Origin: Actinomadura chibensis NBRC 106107
GTDB lineage: Bacteria > Actinomycetota > Actinomycetes > Streptosporangiales > Streptosporangiaceae
Assembly: GCF_001552135.1 (NCBI RefSeq)
Contig: NZ_BCQP01000025.1
Location: forward strand, 87,109 to 151,108
DNA length: 64,000 bases
Direction of reading: 5' to 3'
The notes beneath the pieces were generated by a model. It saw only the letters and a list, made by a program, of their open reading frames with translations, was not told where the DNA came from and made no database searches. Position numbers and translations under genes: made by a program. Every line of letters starts with the position of its first letter. Position 1 is the stretch's first letter. Positions 51,109 through 59,074 of this stretch are shown here, piece after piece.

Positions 51109-51956
51109 TCCTCTGCTATCGCCAGGAGTTGGTTGGCCGACTCGGTTGGGCCGAGGGCTCGGGCCTCATGCCCAGCGTGGGCCTCGTCGAACCGCTTGGT
51201 TTGGGGCGATTCGATGTAGATGGCACCTGCCATCGTCTCGGTGTACGCGACTTCTGGGAAGGGGGTCGGCAACTCGAAGATTGAGAAGGTGCCGTGCGTG
51301 CTGGCCGGTGTGCCCGCGCGGAAGGGGAGGACGCGGACGTCCACCGAGGGATCGGCCGAGCGCTCGGCGAGGTGGCGGAGTTGCGCCTCCATGATTCGGG
51401 GGTCACCGATCTGGCGGTGCAGGACCGCCTCGTCCAGGACGACCGAAAGCCGGGGCGGCTGCTCGCCCGCCAGGATCTCCTGTCGGGTCATCCTCAGTTC
51501 GAGCCAGCGGTCGATCTGGTCGGACGTCGCTCCAACCTCGTTGATGCGGATCACCTCCCTCGCGTACTCCGGCGTCTGGAGCAGGCCCGGAACCACGATG
51601 GTGGCGTATGAGCGGATGTGCGTGGCGCGGGATTCCAGCCAGATGTAGTCGATCAGCGAACCGGCGACATCGTCGGCGTAGCCGTCCCACCATCCCTTTT
51701 GCCAGACGTCCTTGCTGAGGTTGAGCAGCTTCTCTCGCAATGAGGCGTCCGAGATGCCGTACAGGTCGAGAAGCGCGAGGAGATCCGGACGGCGGATCGG
51801 ATAGAAGCCCGTCTCGTACCGGCTGACGGTTCCGGTGTCTCGCTGGAGGTATTCGGCGGCGTCTCTGAGCAGGATGCCTTTGCTGTCGCGTAGCTCGCGG
51901 AGTTGCTGCCCCAGCCATTGGGAGCGCAGGGTCCCCGGTCGTGGTGTGGCCGCCAT
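51099..51956 (-). CDS. XRE-family regulator with DUF5753 domain
   Basis: A 285-residue protein. The HTH is LGQQLRELRDSKGILLRDAAEYLQRDTGTVSRYETGFYPI (about residues 15-54); DUF5753 includes YIWLESRATHIRSYATIVVPGLLQTPEYAREV and LDEAVLHRQIGDPRIMEAQL. It heads a three-gene unit with two DUF397 genes. Such units are common in Streptomyces and Actinomadura and often affect development. The 202-base AT-richer spacer to the divergent hypothetical gene holds several TTGC/GCAA repeats that may be its operator. Confidence 0.88.
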   Translation of the reverse strand: MAATPRPGTLRSQWLGQQLRELRDSKGILLRDAAEYLQRDTGTVSRYETGFYPIRRPDLLALLDLYGISDASLREKLLNLSKDVWQKGWWDGYADDVAGSLIDYIWLESRATHIRSYATIVVPGLLQTPEYAREVIRINEVGATSDQIDRWLELRMTRQEILAGEQPPRLSVVLDEAVLHRQIGDPRIMEAQLRHLAERSADPSVDVRVLPFRAGTPASTHGTFSIFELPTPFPEVAYTETMAGAIYIESPQTKRFDEAHAGHEARALGPTESANQLLAIAEEWQ

Positions 51957-52158
51957 CTCGTCGGTCCTTCCGAGCGCCCGAAAAGATCAGTTACTAATTG
52001 TCCAACGCAACTTGCTTCACGCCATGTGTAATGCAAGTATACGCAGAGTGCAAGGGGTTGCGCAGAGAGTTGCAAAGATCATCTGAAGAGAAGGCCGGGA
52101 CGGAGCTGTGCTTGGCGGCTACGTCCGTCCCGGCCGTCGCTCGGAAGGGAGCACCCGG

Positions 52159-52419
52159 ATGGATGACGTCCACGAATCCGAACAGACGCCTGTCTACCAC
52201 GCGGTGGACGCGGGGACGAGCGAGGCGCCGCGGCTGTTCGTCCTGGTTCAGGAGGACCTCGACGAGGACTACGCGGTGATCCGGGAGGTCGTGGCCTACG
52301 GGATCGCGCTGCCGGGCGGGGCGGCGGCGACCGTCTTCGCGCGGGGCGGTGGGTTCGGGCGGTGGATCAGTCCGGAGAGCGCGTCGCGGAGGTTGCACTC
52401 CGAGCTGGTCTGGGTTTGA
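52159..52419 (+). CDS. Small hypothetical protein
   Basis: 86 residues: a polar N-terminus, LFVLVQEDLDEDYAVIREVVAYGIALPGG and SPESASRRLHSELVWV. No cysteine pair, signal peptide or membrane helix; not recognised. Start ATG 52159 has GGAAGGGAG upstream. It is divergent from the XRE gene and ends at a strong terminator. The pairing with XRE/DUF397 units is common in actinomycetes, so it may belong to the same module. Confidence 0.6.
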   Translation: MDDVHESEQTPVYHAVDAGTSEAPRLFVLVQEDLDEDYAVIREVVAYGIALPGGAAATVFARGGGFGRWISPESASRRLHSELVWV

Positions 52420-52426
52420 GAACGCG

Positions 52427-52466
52427 GAAGACCCCGGAACCTCCGCGACGGGGTTCCGGGGTCTTC
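52427..52466. terminator. Bidirectional terminator, hypothetical gene/moeZ
   Basis: Perfect 15-bp inverted repeat (52427-52441 and 52452-52466, arm GAAGACCCCGGAACC) with a 10-base loop, between convergent genes. Confidence 0.85.
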
Positions 52467-52474
52467 GTGTCAGG

Positions 52475-53656
52475 TCAGTAGCTCGGCTGGGACGGGTCGA
52501 TCTGGTTGACCCAGGCGAGGATGCCGCCGCCGACGTGGACGGCGTCGGCGAAGCCCGCGTTCTTGACGACCGCGAGGGCCTCGGCGGAACGCACGCCCGA
52601 CTTGCAGTGCAGGACGATCTTCTTGTCCTGCGGCAGCCGCTCCAGCGCCGACCCGTTCAGGAAGTCGCCCTTCGGGATCAGCGTCGCGCCCGGGATCGAG
52701 ACGATCTCGTACTCGTTGGGCTCGCGGACGTCCACCAGGAAGATGTCCTCGCCGCGGTCCTGCATGCCCTTCAGGTCGAGGACGGTGATCGTGGAGTCCT
52801 GCGCGGCCTCGGCGGCCTCCTCGGAGACCGCGCCGCAGAACGCCTCGTAGTCCTCAAGCAGCTCGGTCTGCGTCGGGTTCTTCCCGCACAGCGGGCACTC
52901 CGGGTCCTTGCGGACCTTGACCGACCGGTACGTCATCTCCAGCGCGTCGTAGATCATCAGGCGGCCGACGAGCGGCTCGCCGATGCCGGTGAGGAGCTTG
53001 ATCGCCTCGTTCACCTGGATGGAGCCGATCGACGCGCAGAGCACGCCGAGCACCCCGCCCTCGGCGCAGGACGGGACCATCCCGGGCGGCGGCGGCTCCG
53101 GGTAGAGGCAGCGGTAGCAGGGTCCGTGCTCGGCCCAGAACACCGACGCCTGGCCGTCGAACCGGTAGATCGAGCCCCACACGTACGGCTTGCCGAGCAG
53201 GACGGCCGCGTCGTTCACCATGTAGCGGGTGGCGAAGTTGTCGGTGCCGTCGAGGATCAGGTCGTAGCCGGAGAAGATGTCCATGATGTTGTCGCGGTCG
53301 AGCGCGGTGTTGTGCACGACCACGTCGATCAGCGGGTTGATCTCACGGACGGTGTCGGCCGCCGACTCGACCTTCGGCTTGCCGAGGGACGACTGCCGGT
53401 GGATGATCTGGCGCTGCAGGTTGGACTCGTCCACGACGTCGAAGTCGATGACGCCGAGCGTGCCGACCCCGGCGGCGGCGAGGTACAGCAGGGCCGGAGA
53501 GCCGAGCCCGCCCGCGCCGACGACCAGGACCTTGGCGTTCTTCAGGCGCTTCTGCCCGGACATGCCCACGTCGGGGATGATCAGGTGCCGCGAGTAGCGG
53601 TTGACCTCGTCGCGGGTGAGCTCCGCTGCGGGCTCTACCAGAGGTGGCAACGACAC
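52475..53656 (-). CDS. moeZ: Adenylyltransferase/sulfurtransferase MoeZ (MoeB-rhodanese fusion)
   Basis: A 393-residue protein. The N-terminal E1-like domain has SRHLIIPDVGMSGQKRLKNAKVLVVGAGGLGSPALLYLAAAGVG (ATP loop, split about residues 22-65), DGTDNFATRY and zinc CxxC pairs (CYRCLYP and CPLCG). The C-terminal rhodanese domain contains LVDVREPNEYE and the active-site Cys in VLHCKSGVRSAEAL. It adenylates and sulfurates the C-terminal Gly-Gly of sulfur carriers (MoaD, ThiS, CysO type). Start GTG 53656 with AGGAG upstream. Confidence 0.92.
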   Translation of the reverse strand: MSLPPLVEPAAELTRDEVNRYSRHLIIPDVGMSGQKRLKNAKVLVVGAGGLGSPALLYLAAAGVGTLGVIDFDVVDESNLQRQIIHRQSSLGKPKVESAADTVREINPLIDVVVHNTALDRDNIMDIFSGYDLILDGTDNFATRYMVNDAAVLLGKPYVWGSIYRFDGQASVFWAEHGPCYRCLYPEPPPPGMVPSCAEGGVLGVLCASIGSIQVNEAIKLLTGIGEPLVGRLMIYDALEMTYRSVKVRKDPECPLCGKNPTQTELLEDYEAFCGAVSEEAAEAAQDSTITVLDLKGMQDRGEDIFLVDVREPNEYEIVSIPGATLIPKGDFLNGSALERLPQDKKIVLHCKSGVRSAEALAVVKNAGFADAVHVGGGILAWVNQIDPSQPSY

Positions 53657-53843
53657 GGTGGACGCTCCTGTGCTGGGCTCGTTCGAAGGGCGGGGCCGGA
53701 CGGCGGGTGTCACCGTCCTCCCACCGCACAACCTTGCCATGCGCCGCCGCATTCCCGAACGTCGCCCGCGCCGTATCCCCGTGGGACCGGCCCCGGACGC
53801 CCCCCTCACCCCGTTGTCAGGGCGGAATGTCGCGAAGCACAGT

Positions 53844-53849
53844 TAATCT
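53844..53849 (+). promoter_or_regulatory. -10 element TAATCT, probable leaderless start
   Basis: TAATCT ends eight bases before GTG 53858, where no ribosome-binding site is present. It is on the plus strand between the divergent moeZ and the proline-rich gene. Confidence 0.4.
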
Positions 53850-53857
53850 TGACTGTT

Positions 53858-54799
53858 GTGGCGTTCCTGCCCCCCTCCGAGCAGCCGCATCCGCCGCGGC
53901 CACCGCAGCAGCCCGGCATGCCCGCCGGCCCGTCCGGCGTGCCCTTCGCCGGGGGCCCGCCGGGGCCTCCGCCATGGGCGCCGCCCGGCCCGCCGCGCCC
54001 GCCCGGCCCGCCCGCCCCGCCCGCTCCGCCCGGCCCGCCGGGACCGCCGCCGCTGACCGTCCTCGGGCTCCGCGCGCGGCAGTGGATGGTCGTGGCGCTC
54101 GTCGTGGGGTGCGCCTACCTGCTCACCACCGGCGTGTCCCTCACCGGCGCGTGGACGACGCTCAACCGCGAGCCGACCAGCGCCGAGCTGCAGATCGCCG
54201 CGAACAAGGAGGTCGCGCGCCGCTGGGAGGCGTGGCCCGCGCGGCGCATCTTCCCCGACCGGATCACCTACCAGCCGATGGCCGGGCAAAGCGAGTACGC
54301 GACGCGGACGGGCATCGTCCCCGACACGGCCTGCGCGCAGGGCGTGGACGAGGAGATCGCGAACACGATCGGCAGGCACGAGTGCCGGGCCGTCCTGCGC
54401 GCCACCTACGTCGACCAGCTCCAGGGCATCGTCGTCACCGTGGGCGTCGTCGCGTTCCCCGACCCGTGGAAGGCCGACCGCGCCTACAAGGAGCTGCCCG
54501 GCGCGCAGGGCCCGGACGGGACGGGCACCGTCCGCCCCGCCCTGCACGCCGCGCCGTTCCCCGGCACCGCGTCCGCGCGGTTCACCGACGACGCCCGCCA
54601 GGACCGGACGATCGACCGCGGCGGCCCCTACGTCGTCCTGACGACGTCCGGGCAGGTCGACGGGCGGCCCGCCGCCGCGGTCAAGAAGGAGCGGCCGGGC
54701 GAGCCGTTCGCGCTGTCGCCGCAGCTCGGGCACACGATCGCGCGGTCGCTGTCGGCGAAGTCCCTGCCGGACTGCGACGACCCGCTGTGGCGGTGCTGA
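53858..54799 (+). CDS. Proline-rich single-pass membrane protein
   Basis: 313 residues. The first ~65 are a Pro/Gly-rich cytoplasmic stretch (PPQQPGMPAGP... PPGPPRPPGPPAPP), then one membrane helix (WMVVALVVGCAYLLTTGVSL) and an outer domain of about 220 residues with three cysteines and no enzyme motif. It resembles conserved actinobacterial proteins of unknown function. Its TGA overlaps the ATG of the protease gene (TGATG), so the pair are co-translated; it may be a partner or substrate of that protease. Confidence 0.65.
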   Translation: MAFLPPSEQPHPPRPPQQPGMPAGPSGVPFAGGPPGPPPWAPPGPPRPPGPPAPPAPPGPPGPPPLTVLGLRARQWMVVALVVGCAYLLTTGVSLTGAWTTLNREPTSAELQIAANKEVARRWEAWPARRIFPDRITYQPMAGQSEYATRTGIVPDTACAQGVDEEIANTIGRHECRAVLRATYVDQLQGIVVTVGVVAFPDPWKADRAYKELPGAQGPDGTGTVRPALHAAPFPGTASARFTDDARQDRTIDRGGPYVVLTTSGQVDGRPAAAVKKERPGEPFALSPQLGHTIARSLSAKSLPDCDDPLWRC

Positions 54800-56142
54800 T
54801 GCGCGGGTCCCCGAGGCGCCGGGTCAAGACGGCGGCCGCCGCCGGCGCCGTGGCGCTCGCCGGGACGTGGCTCGCGCCCGTCCCCGCGCGCGCCGACGAG
54901 GTCCGCGACCGGCAGCGGCCCGTCCTGAACCTGCTCGGCATGAACGCCGCCTGGAAGATCACCAAGGGCCGGAACGTGACGGTCGCCGTCGTCGACTCCG
55001 GCGTGGACGCCGGCCAGGCCGACCTCACCGGGTCCGTCATCACCGGCCCGAACATGCTCGCCGAGATCGACGCGGGGACGAAGCCGAAGCGGCTGCACGG
55101 CACCGGGATGGCGTCGCTGATCGCCGGGCACGGGCACGGCCCCGGCGGCCGGGCCGGGATGATCGGGATCGCGCCGGAGGCCCGCGTGCTGGCGATCCGC
55201 GCGATCGGCGAGCCGGAGGACAAGAGCTACCTCAGCTACCGGACGTCCGACAAGGCCGAGGGCGCGGTCGCGCGCGGCATCCGCTACGCCACCGACCACG
55301 GCGCCGACGTGATCAACCTGTCGCTCGGCAAGGACGAGGAGGTCGCCGACGAGCGCGCCGCCATCGGCTACGCGATCGGCCGGGGCGTCGTGGTCGTGTC
55401 GGCGGTCGGCAACGACGGCGACGACAAGCGCTCCCTGGACGGGGACGGCTTCGCGCCCTACTCCTACCCGGCGTCGTTCCCCGGCGTGATCGCCGTCGCC
55501 GCGACGCAGCCGGGGCACGAGCGCGCGCCGTTCTCCAACCGCAACTTCTCGGTGGTCGTGTCGGCGCCGGGGGACGGCCTGCCCGTCGCCGCGCCCGGCG
55601 GCCAGTACTTCATGAGCAGCGGGACGAGCGACTCCAGCGCCCTCGTGTCGGGGATCGCCGCGCTGATCCGGGCGAAGCATCCGAAGATGGCCCCGGCGCT
55701 GGTCGCGCAGGCGCTGATCCAGAGCGTGAAGAACGGGCCGTCCGGGCGTTACGACGCGAACGTCGGGTTCGGCGAGGTGCACGCGGCGCGGGCGCTGGCC
55801 GCCGCCGACTCGCTGGCGTCCGCCCAGGGCGGCGAGTCGCCCGGCAAGCCCGAGGGGCGGCGGTTCGGCGCGGCCGACCCGGGGCCCGTGGAGATCATCC
55901 AGCGGCCCGGCTGGGTCCGCCCGCTGATCATCGCGCTGCTGCTCGGCGGGATCGGCGGGGCGGTCGCGGCGGGGGCGATCGCGCTGGCGTTCCGGCGCCG
56001 CCACCCCCGTCCGGCCGACGACCCGCCGCTCGGGCCGGGCGCCTCGCCGTTCCCGCCGCGTCCCGGGGCGCAACCGCCGTATCCGCGCCGGTTCGGCCCG
56101 CCGCCGGGCCCGCCCGCTCCGCCGCCGCTAGGGTCGCCGTGA
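54799..56142 (+). CDS. Mycosin-like subtilase (S8), membrane-anchored
   Basis: 447 residues. A signal peptide (VKTAAAAGAVALAGTWLAP), then the catalytic Asp in VAVVDSGVDAGQAD, His in LHGTGMASLIAG and Ser in SSGTSDSSALVSGIAALI; the C-terminal helix (PLIIALLLGGIGGAVAAGAIAL) is followed by a Pro-rich cytosolic tail. This is the layout of type VII secretion mycosins, but no EccB/C/D/E or ESX substrate gene is adjacent. Start ATG 54799, coupled to the upstream gene. It is probably an extracytoplasmic protease of unknown target. Confidence 0.85.
   Translation: MRGSPRRRVKTAAAAGAVALAGTWLAPVPARADEVRDRQRPVLNLLGMNAAWKITKGRNVTVAVVDSGVDAGQADLTGSVITGPNMLAEIDAGTKPKRLHGTGMASLIAGHGHGPGGRAGMIGIAPEARVLAIRAIGEPEDKSYLSYRTSDKAEGAVARGIRYATDHGADVINLSLGKDEEVADERAAIGYAIGRGVVVVSAVGNDGDDKRSLDGDGFAPYSYPASFPGVIAVAATQPGHERAPFSNRNFSVVVSAPGDGLPVAAPGGQYFMSSGTSDSSALVSGIAALIRAKHPKMAPALVAQALIQSVKNGPSGRYDANVGFGEVHAARALAAADSLASAQGGESPGKPEGRRFGAADPGPVEIIQRPGWVRPLIIALLLGGIGGAVAAGAIALAFRRRHPRPADDPPLGPGASPFPPRPGAQPPYPRRFGPPPGPPAPPPLGSP
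56129..56134 (+). promoter_or_regulatory. -10 element TAGGGT, probable leaderless start for the ATL gene
   Basis: TAGGGT lies inside the end of the mycosin gene and ends seven bases before ATG 56142; this supports ATG 56142 rather than GTG 56139 as the start. Confidence 0.4.
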
Positions 56143-56450
56143 TGTTCGCCGAACCCGACGAGTACGCGGAGGCCGTCCTGGACGCGGTGGAGCGGATCCC
56201 GCCGGGCCGCGTCCTCGCCTACGGCGACATCGCCGAGCTGCTCGGACGCGGCGGCCCGCGCCAGGTCGGGCGCGTGATGTCGCTGTACGGCGGCGGCGTC
56301 CCGTGGTGGCGGGTCGTCCGCGCCGATGGCAGGCCGCCGGACGGCCACGAGGTCGAGGCGCACGAGCAGTACCGCGTGGAGGGCACGCCCCTGCGCCCGG
56401 ACGGCCGCCGCGTCGACATGGCCCGCGCCCGCTGGGCGGGCGCGCCCTAG
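56142..56450 (+). CDS. Alkyltransferase-like protein (ATL; MGMT fold without catalytic Cys)
   Basis: 102 residues. The fold of O6-alkylguanine-DNA alkyltransferase is clear: VLDAVERIPPGRVLAYGDIAELLG (DNA-binding helices with the Arg finger region RQVGRVM). The catalytic PCHRV is replaced by PWWRV (W55, W56), as in ATL proteins, which bind alkylated guanines and hand them to nucleotide excision repair rather than repairing them. Classical ATLs have PWHRV, so the second Trp is a further change. ATG 56142; stop overlaps the convergent YoaK gene by three bases. Confidence 0.85.
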   Translation: MFAEPDEYAEAVLDAVERIPPGRVLAYGDIAELLGRGGPRQVGRVMSLYGGGVPWWRVVRADGRPPDGHEVEAHEQYRVEGTPLRPDGRRVDMARARWAGAP

Positions 56451-57217
56451 CCCGTCCGCGCGCCGTGCAGGCGGAACGCGCCCGCGATGACGGCCGCGAG
56501 CACGAGCGGGCTGAGCGCGGCGGCGGCGACCGGGGCGTCCGCCATCAGGGCCCCGGACACGGCGGCCCCCGCGGCGAGGCTGAGGATCACCGAGGTGCGC
56601 AGCCCGGCCGCGCCGCCCCGGCCGACCGCGAGGGCGCCCATCATCGAGGTCAGCGTGCCGGTGACGAACGTGGTGGTGATCCCGTCCGCGGCCAGGCTGC
56701 GGGCGGCGGCGGTCTGCGCGCCCATCGCGGCGGACGACAGCGCGATGAGCGCGACCAGCGCGCCGCCGCGCGGCCCCGCGCCGGACAGCGCCCAGCCCGC
56801 GAGGAACACCGCCTGCAGCGCGAGGACGACGCCGAGCACGGCGGTGACGCGCGGCGGCCACACGCGTCCGGGCGCGGGACGTCCGGCGACGGCGAACCCG
56901 GCGAGCAGGCCGAGCGCGAAGGCGAGGGTCGCGGCGCCGCAGCGGACGAGGTCGGCGCCGTGCGCGTCGCCCGCCGCGAGCCCGAACAGGACGATGTTGC
57001 CGGTCATGTTGGCCGTGAAGACCTTCTCCATGCCGAGGAACCCGACGGCGTCGGTGGTCCCGGCGCCGAAGGTGAGCAGGACGAGCAGCACGGCGCGCAG
57101 GCGCGCCGGGTCCCCCGCCGCCGCGGGCGGCGCGGCGGCGGGGGCCGGATCGTCGGACGGCGCGGACGGCGCGGACGACTCCTCGGACGGCGCGGACGGC
57201 GTGGACGGCGCGGTCAA
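56447..57217 (-). CDS. YoaK-family (DUF1275) membrane protein
   Basis: A 256-residue protein: a Ser/Pro/Asp-rich N-terminal tail with repeated PSAPS units, then six hydrophobic segments with the family features LLTFGAGTTDAVGFLGMEKVFTANMTGNIVLFG and ALSSAAMGAQTAAARSL. The role is unknown; it is usually a small membrane protein near transporters. It starts at TTG 57217 with GGAG upstream, eight bases downstream of the permease stop, and is probably in one operon with it. Confidence 0.8.
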   Translation of the reverse strand: MTAPSTPSAPSEESSAPSAPSDDPAPAAAPPAAAGDPARLRAVLLVLLTFGAGTTDAVGFLGMEKVFTANMTGNIVLFGLAAGDAHGADLVRCGAATLAFALGLLAGFAVAGRPAPGRVWPPRVTAVLGVVLALQAVFLAGWALSGAGPRGGALVALIALSSAAMGAQTAAARSLAADGITTTFVTGTLTSMMGALAVGRGGAAGLRTSVILSLAAGAAVSGALMADAPVAAAALSPLVLAAVIAGAFRLHGARTG

Positions 57218-57225
57218 GGCGCTCC

Positions 57226-58818
57226 CTAGTAGATGACGAGCCCGACGACGGTGGCGACCGCCAGCCCGGCGATCACCGGCAGGAACGAGCGCCGGACGAG
57301 GTCGAGCACCGGCACCCGCGCGAACCCCGCCACCGCGAGCAGCGACGACCAGGCGATGAGCACGCCGCCGCCGGACCAGACGCAGCCCATCTGCCCGATC
57401 GCGGCGAGCAGCGCGGGGTCGACGCCGGACGCCGGGCCGAGCGACCCCGACAGCGACCCGGTGAGCGGCAGCCCGGCGAACCCGGACCCGTCCAGCCCGG
57501 TGATCATGCCGATGATCAGCACGCCGAACCCGACGACGTACTGGCTGTCGGGGATGCCGTCCTGCATCCGGGTGACGATGTCGAACAGGAAGTTCGGCGC
57601 CGCCTTCCCCTCCGCGAGGCCCATGATCTTCCCGGCGAAGTCGGCGTTGCCGATGAAGAAGAACCCGGCGATCGGGAGGACCACGCCCATCGCCTTCACG
57701 GAGAAGACGAGGCCGTCCACGATGTGGTCGGCGCAGCGCTCCAGGCTGCTCCGGCCGTCCCGCGCGATCGTCGCGGACAGCATCAGGGCGGTCGCGACGC
57801 CGCCGACGAGCGCGGCGGCGTCCCCGCCGACGACCTCGGGCACGAGCCCGGTGAACTTGCCGAGCATCATGTAGCCGACCAGCCCGACGAGGACGAGCGG
57901 GACGAGCGTGGCGAACGCCTTCGAGCGCCGCGGGCAGTCCGCGCCGGGCTCGGGGCCGTCGCCCAGCGACGACAGCGCCTGCCGCGTCATCGCGTCGCCC
58001 GCGCCGCCCCCGGACCCGCCGCCGGATCCCGACTCGACGACGGCCACCGGCCCGTCCCCGCCGCCCGCCGCGACGGCCTCCGGCTGGAGGCGCCGCGCCA
58101 CCAGCACCCGGATGAACGACCGGCGCGGCGCGGCCGCCGCGGCCTCCGACTCTCCGGCCTCCCACCGCTCCAGCAGCACGGGGTCCGGCTCCTGGTACTC
58201 CGAGCGGGTCATGAGGTAGCCGAGGACGAGCGCGACCCCGCCGGTGATCAGCGACAGGACGAGGGACTTGTCGGCGACCGACCCGGTGTCCACCCCCGCC
58301 GCCTTGGCGGAGATGCCGGGCGCGACCTGGATGACGTAGTCGCTGGACAGCGCCATGCCCTGCCCGGCGATCGCGATCGCGACGCCCGCGCTGAGCGGCG
58401 GCAGCCCGGCGGCGATCGCGGCGGGCAGCAGGATCGCGCCCATCAGCGGCACCGCCGGGGTCGGCCAGAAGAACAGGCTGATCAGGTACGTGACGGCGGC
58501 GAGCACCCAGAACGCCGAGTGCCCGGACCGCATCACGATCCGGAACGGCTCCACCATCCGGCGGTCGGCGCCGAGCGCGCGCAGCGACCCGAGCAGCGCC
58601 GTCACCAGCGCGATGATCAGGAAGATGCTGAACAGCTCGGTCGCCGCGGTGAGGCTCGCGTTGAAGATCGACTCCAGTCCCGTGACGAAGTTCCCGGTGA
58701 ACACCCAGGCGGTGAGGAACGTCGCGGCGACCGCGGGGATCACGACGTTCTTGCGGGCGATCATCACGGCGACGATGAGGATGATCCCGGACAGATAGAT
58801 CCAGTGAGCGGCTCCCAA
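57226..58818 (-). CDS. Large membrane permease, carboxylate/ion-transporter-like
   Basis: 530 residues with about twelve hydrophobic segments in two halves separated by a soluble linker of ~100 residues (Glu/Ala, Gly/Ser-rich, about 205-305). The first half has GQGMALSSDYVIQVAPGISAKAAGV, the second GFFFIGNADFAGKI and TGLDGSGFAGLPLTGSLSGS. The general layout suggests the IT (ion transporter) superfamily of C4-dicarboxylate or anion permeases, but I cannot assign a subfamily. Start TTG 58818 after GGGAGGGGG. Divergent from the GGT operon, so it may import its substrate. Confidence 0.65.
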   Translation of the reverse strand: MGAAHWIYLSGIILIVAVMIARKNVVIPAVAATFLTAWVFTGNFVTGLESIFNASLTAATELFSIFLIIALVTALLGSLRALGADRRMVEPFRIVMRSGHSAFWVLAAVTYLISLFFWPTPAVPLMGAILLPAAIAAGLPPLSAGVAIAIAGQGMALSSDYVIQVAPGISAKAAGVDTGSVADKSLVLSLITGGVALVLGYLMTRSEYQEPDPVLLERWEAGESEAAAAAPRRSFIRVLVARRLQPEAVAAGGGDGPVAVVESGSGGGSGGGAGDAMTRQALSSLGDGPEPGADCPRRSKAFATLVPLVLVGLVGYMMLGKFTGLVPEVVGGDAAALVGGVATALMLSATIARDGRSSLERCADHIVDGLVFSVKAMGVVLPIAGFFFIGNADFAGKIMGLAEGKAAPNFLFDIVTRMQDGIPDSQYVVGFGVLIIGMITGLDGSGFAGLPLTGSLSGSLGPASGVDPALLAAIGQMGCVWSGGGVLIAWSSLLAVAGFARVPVLDLVRRSFLPVIAGLAVATVVGLVIY

Positions 58819-58915
58819 AGCGCGCCCCCTCCCTGTACGCGCACCCGGTCAAGGCCGACGGGCGCAACGGTTGCAGAGAATGTGCTCGATCGCTCCGGGA
58901 CGGGCAATGAGGAAC

Positions 58916-58947
58916 GTGCACACGACGTGCTTGGTCATTTTGTGCAC
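58916..58947. promoter_or_regulatory. Paired GTGCAC palindromes in the divergent promoter
   Basis: GTGCAC occurs at 58916-58921 and 58942-58947 (26 bases apart) with ACGACGTGC between, in the 256-base spacer between the permease and the GGT gene. Two half-sites spaced by about 2.5 turns could hold one regulator controlling both directions; no regulator gene is adjacent. Confidence 0.4.
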
Positions 58948-59074
58948 CATGCCGAGCCCCCGGGTGAGGAACCGGCGACGCCGCCGCCCGATGTGCAGGG
59001 TGCCCAAGGAATTCGCTCGATTCCCGGCGGTCGGTCCGTATCGGCCCTGATGGCGGCCGCCGAGACTGGGCGGC

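Noticed and set aside
54799..56142. A type VII secretion (ESX) locus around the mycosin-like gene
   Set aside because: No EccB, EccC, EccD, EccE, WXG100 or PE/PPE-like gene was found on either side.
57150..57215. Short GGACGGCG-type repeats that might be a regulatory array
   Set aside because: They lie inside the coding N-terminus of the YoaK-like gene and encode repeated Ser-Ala-Pro units.
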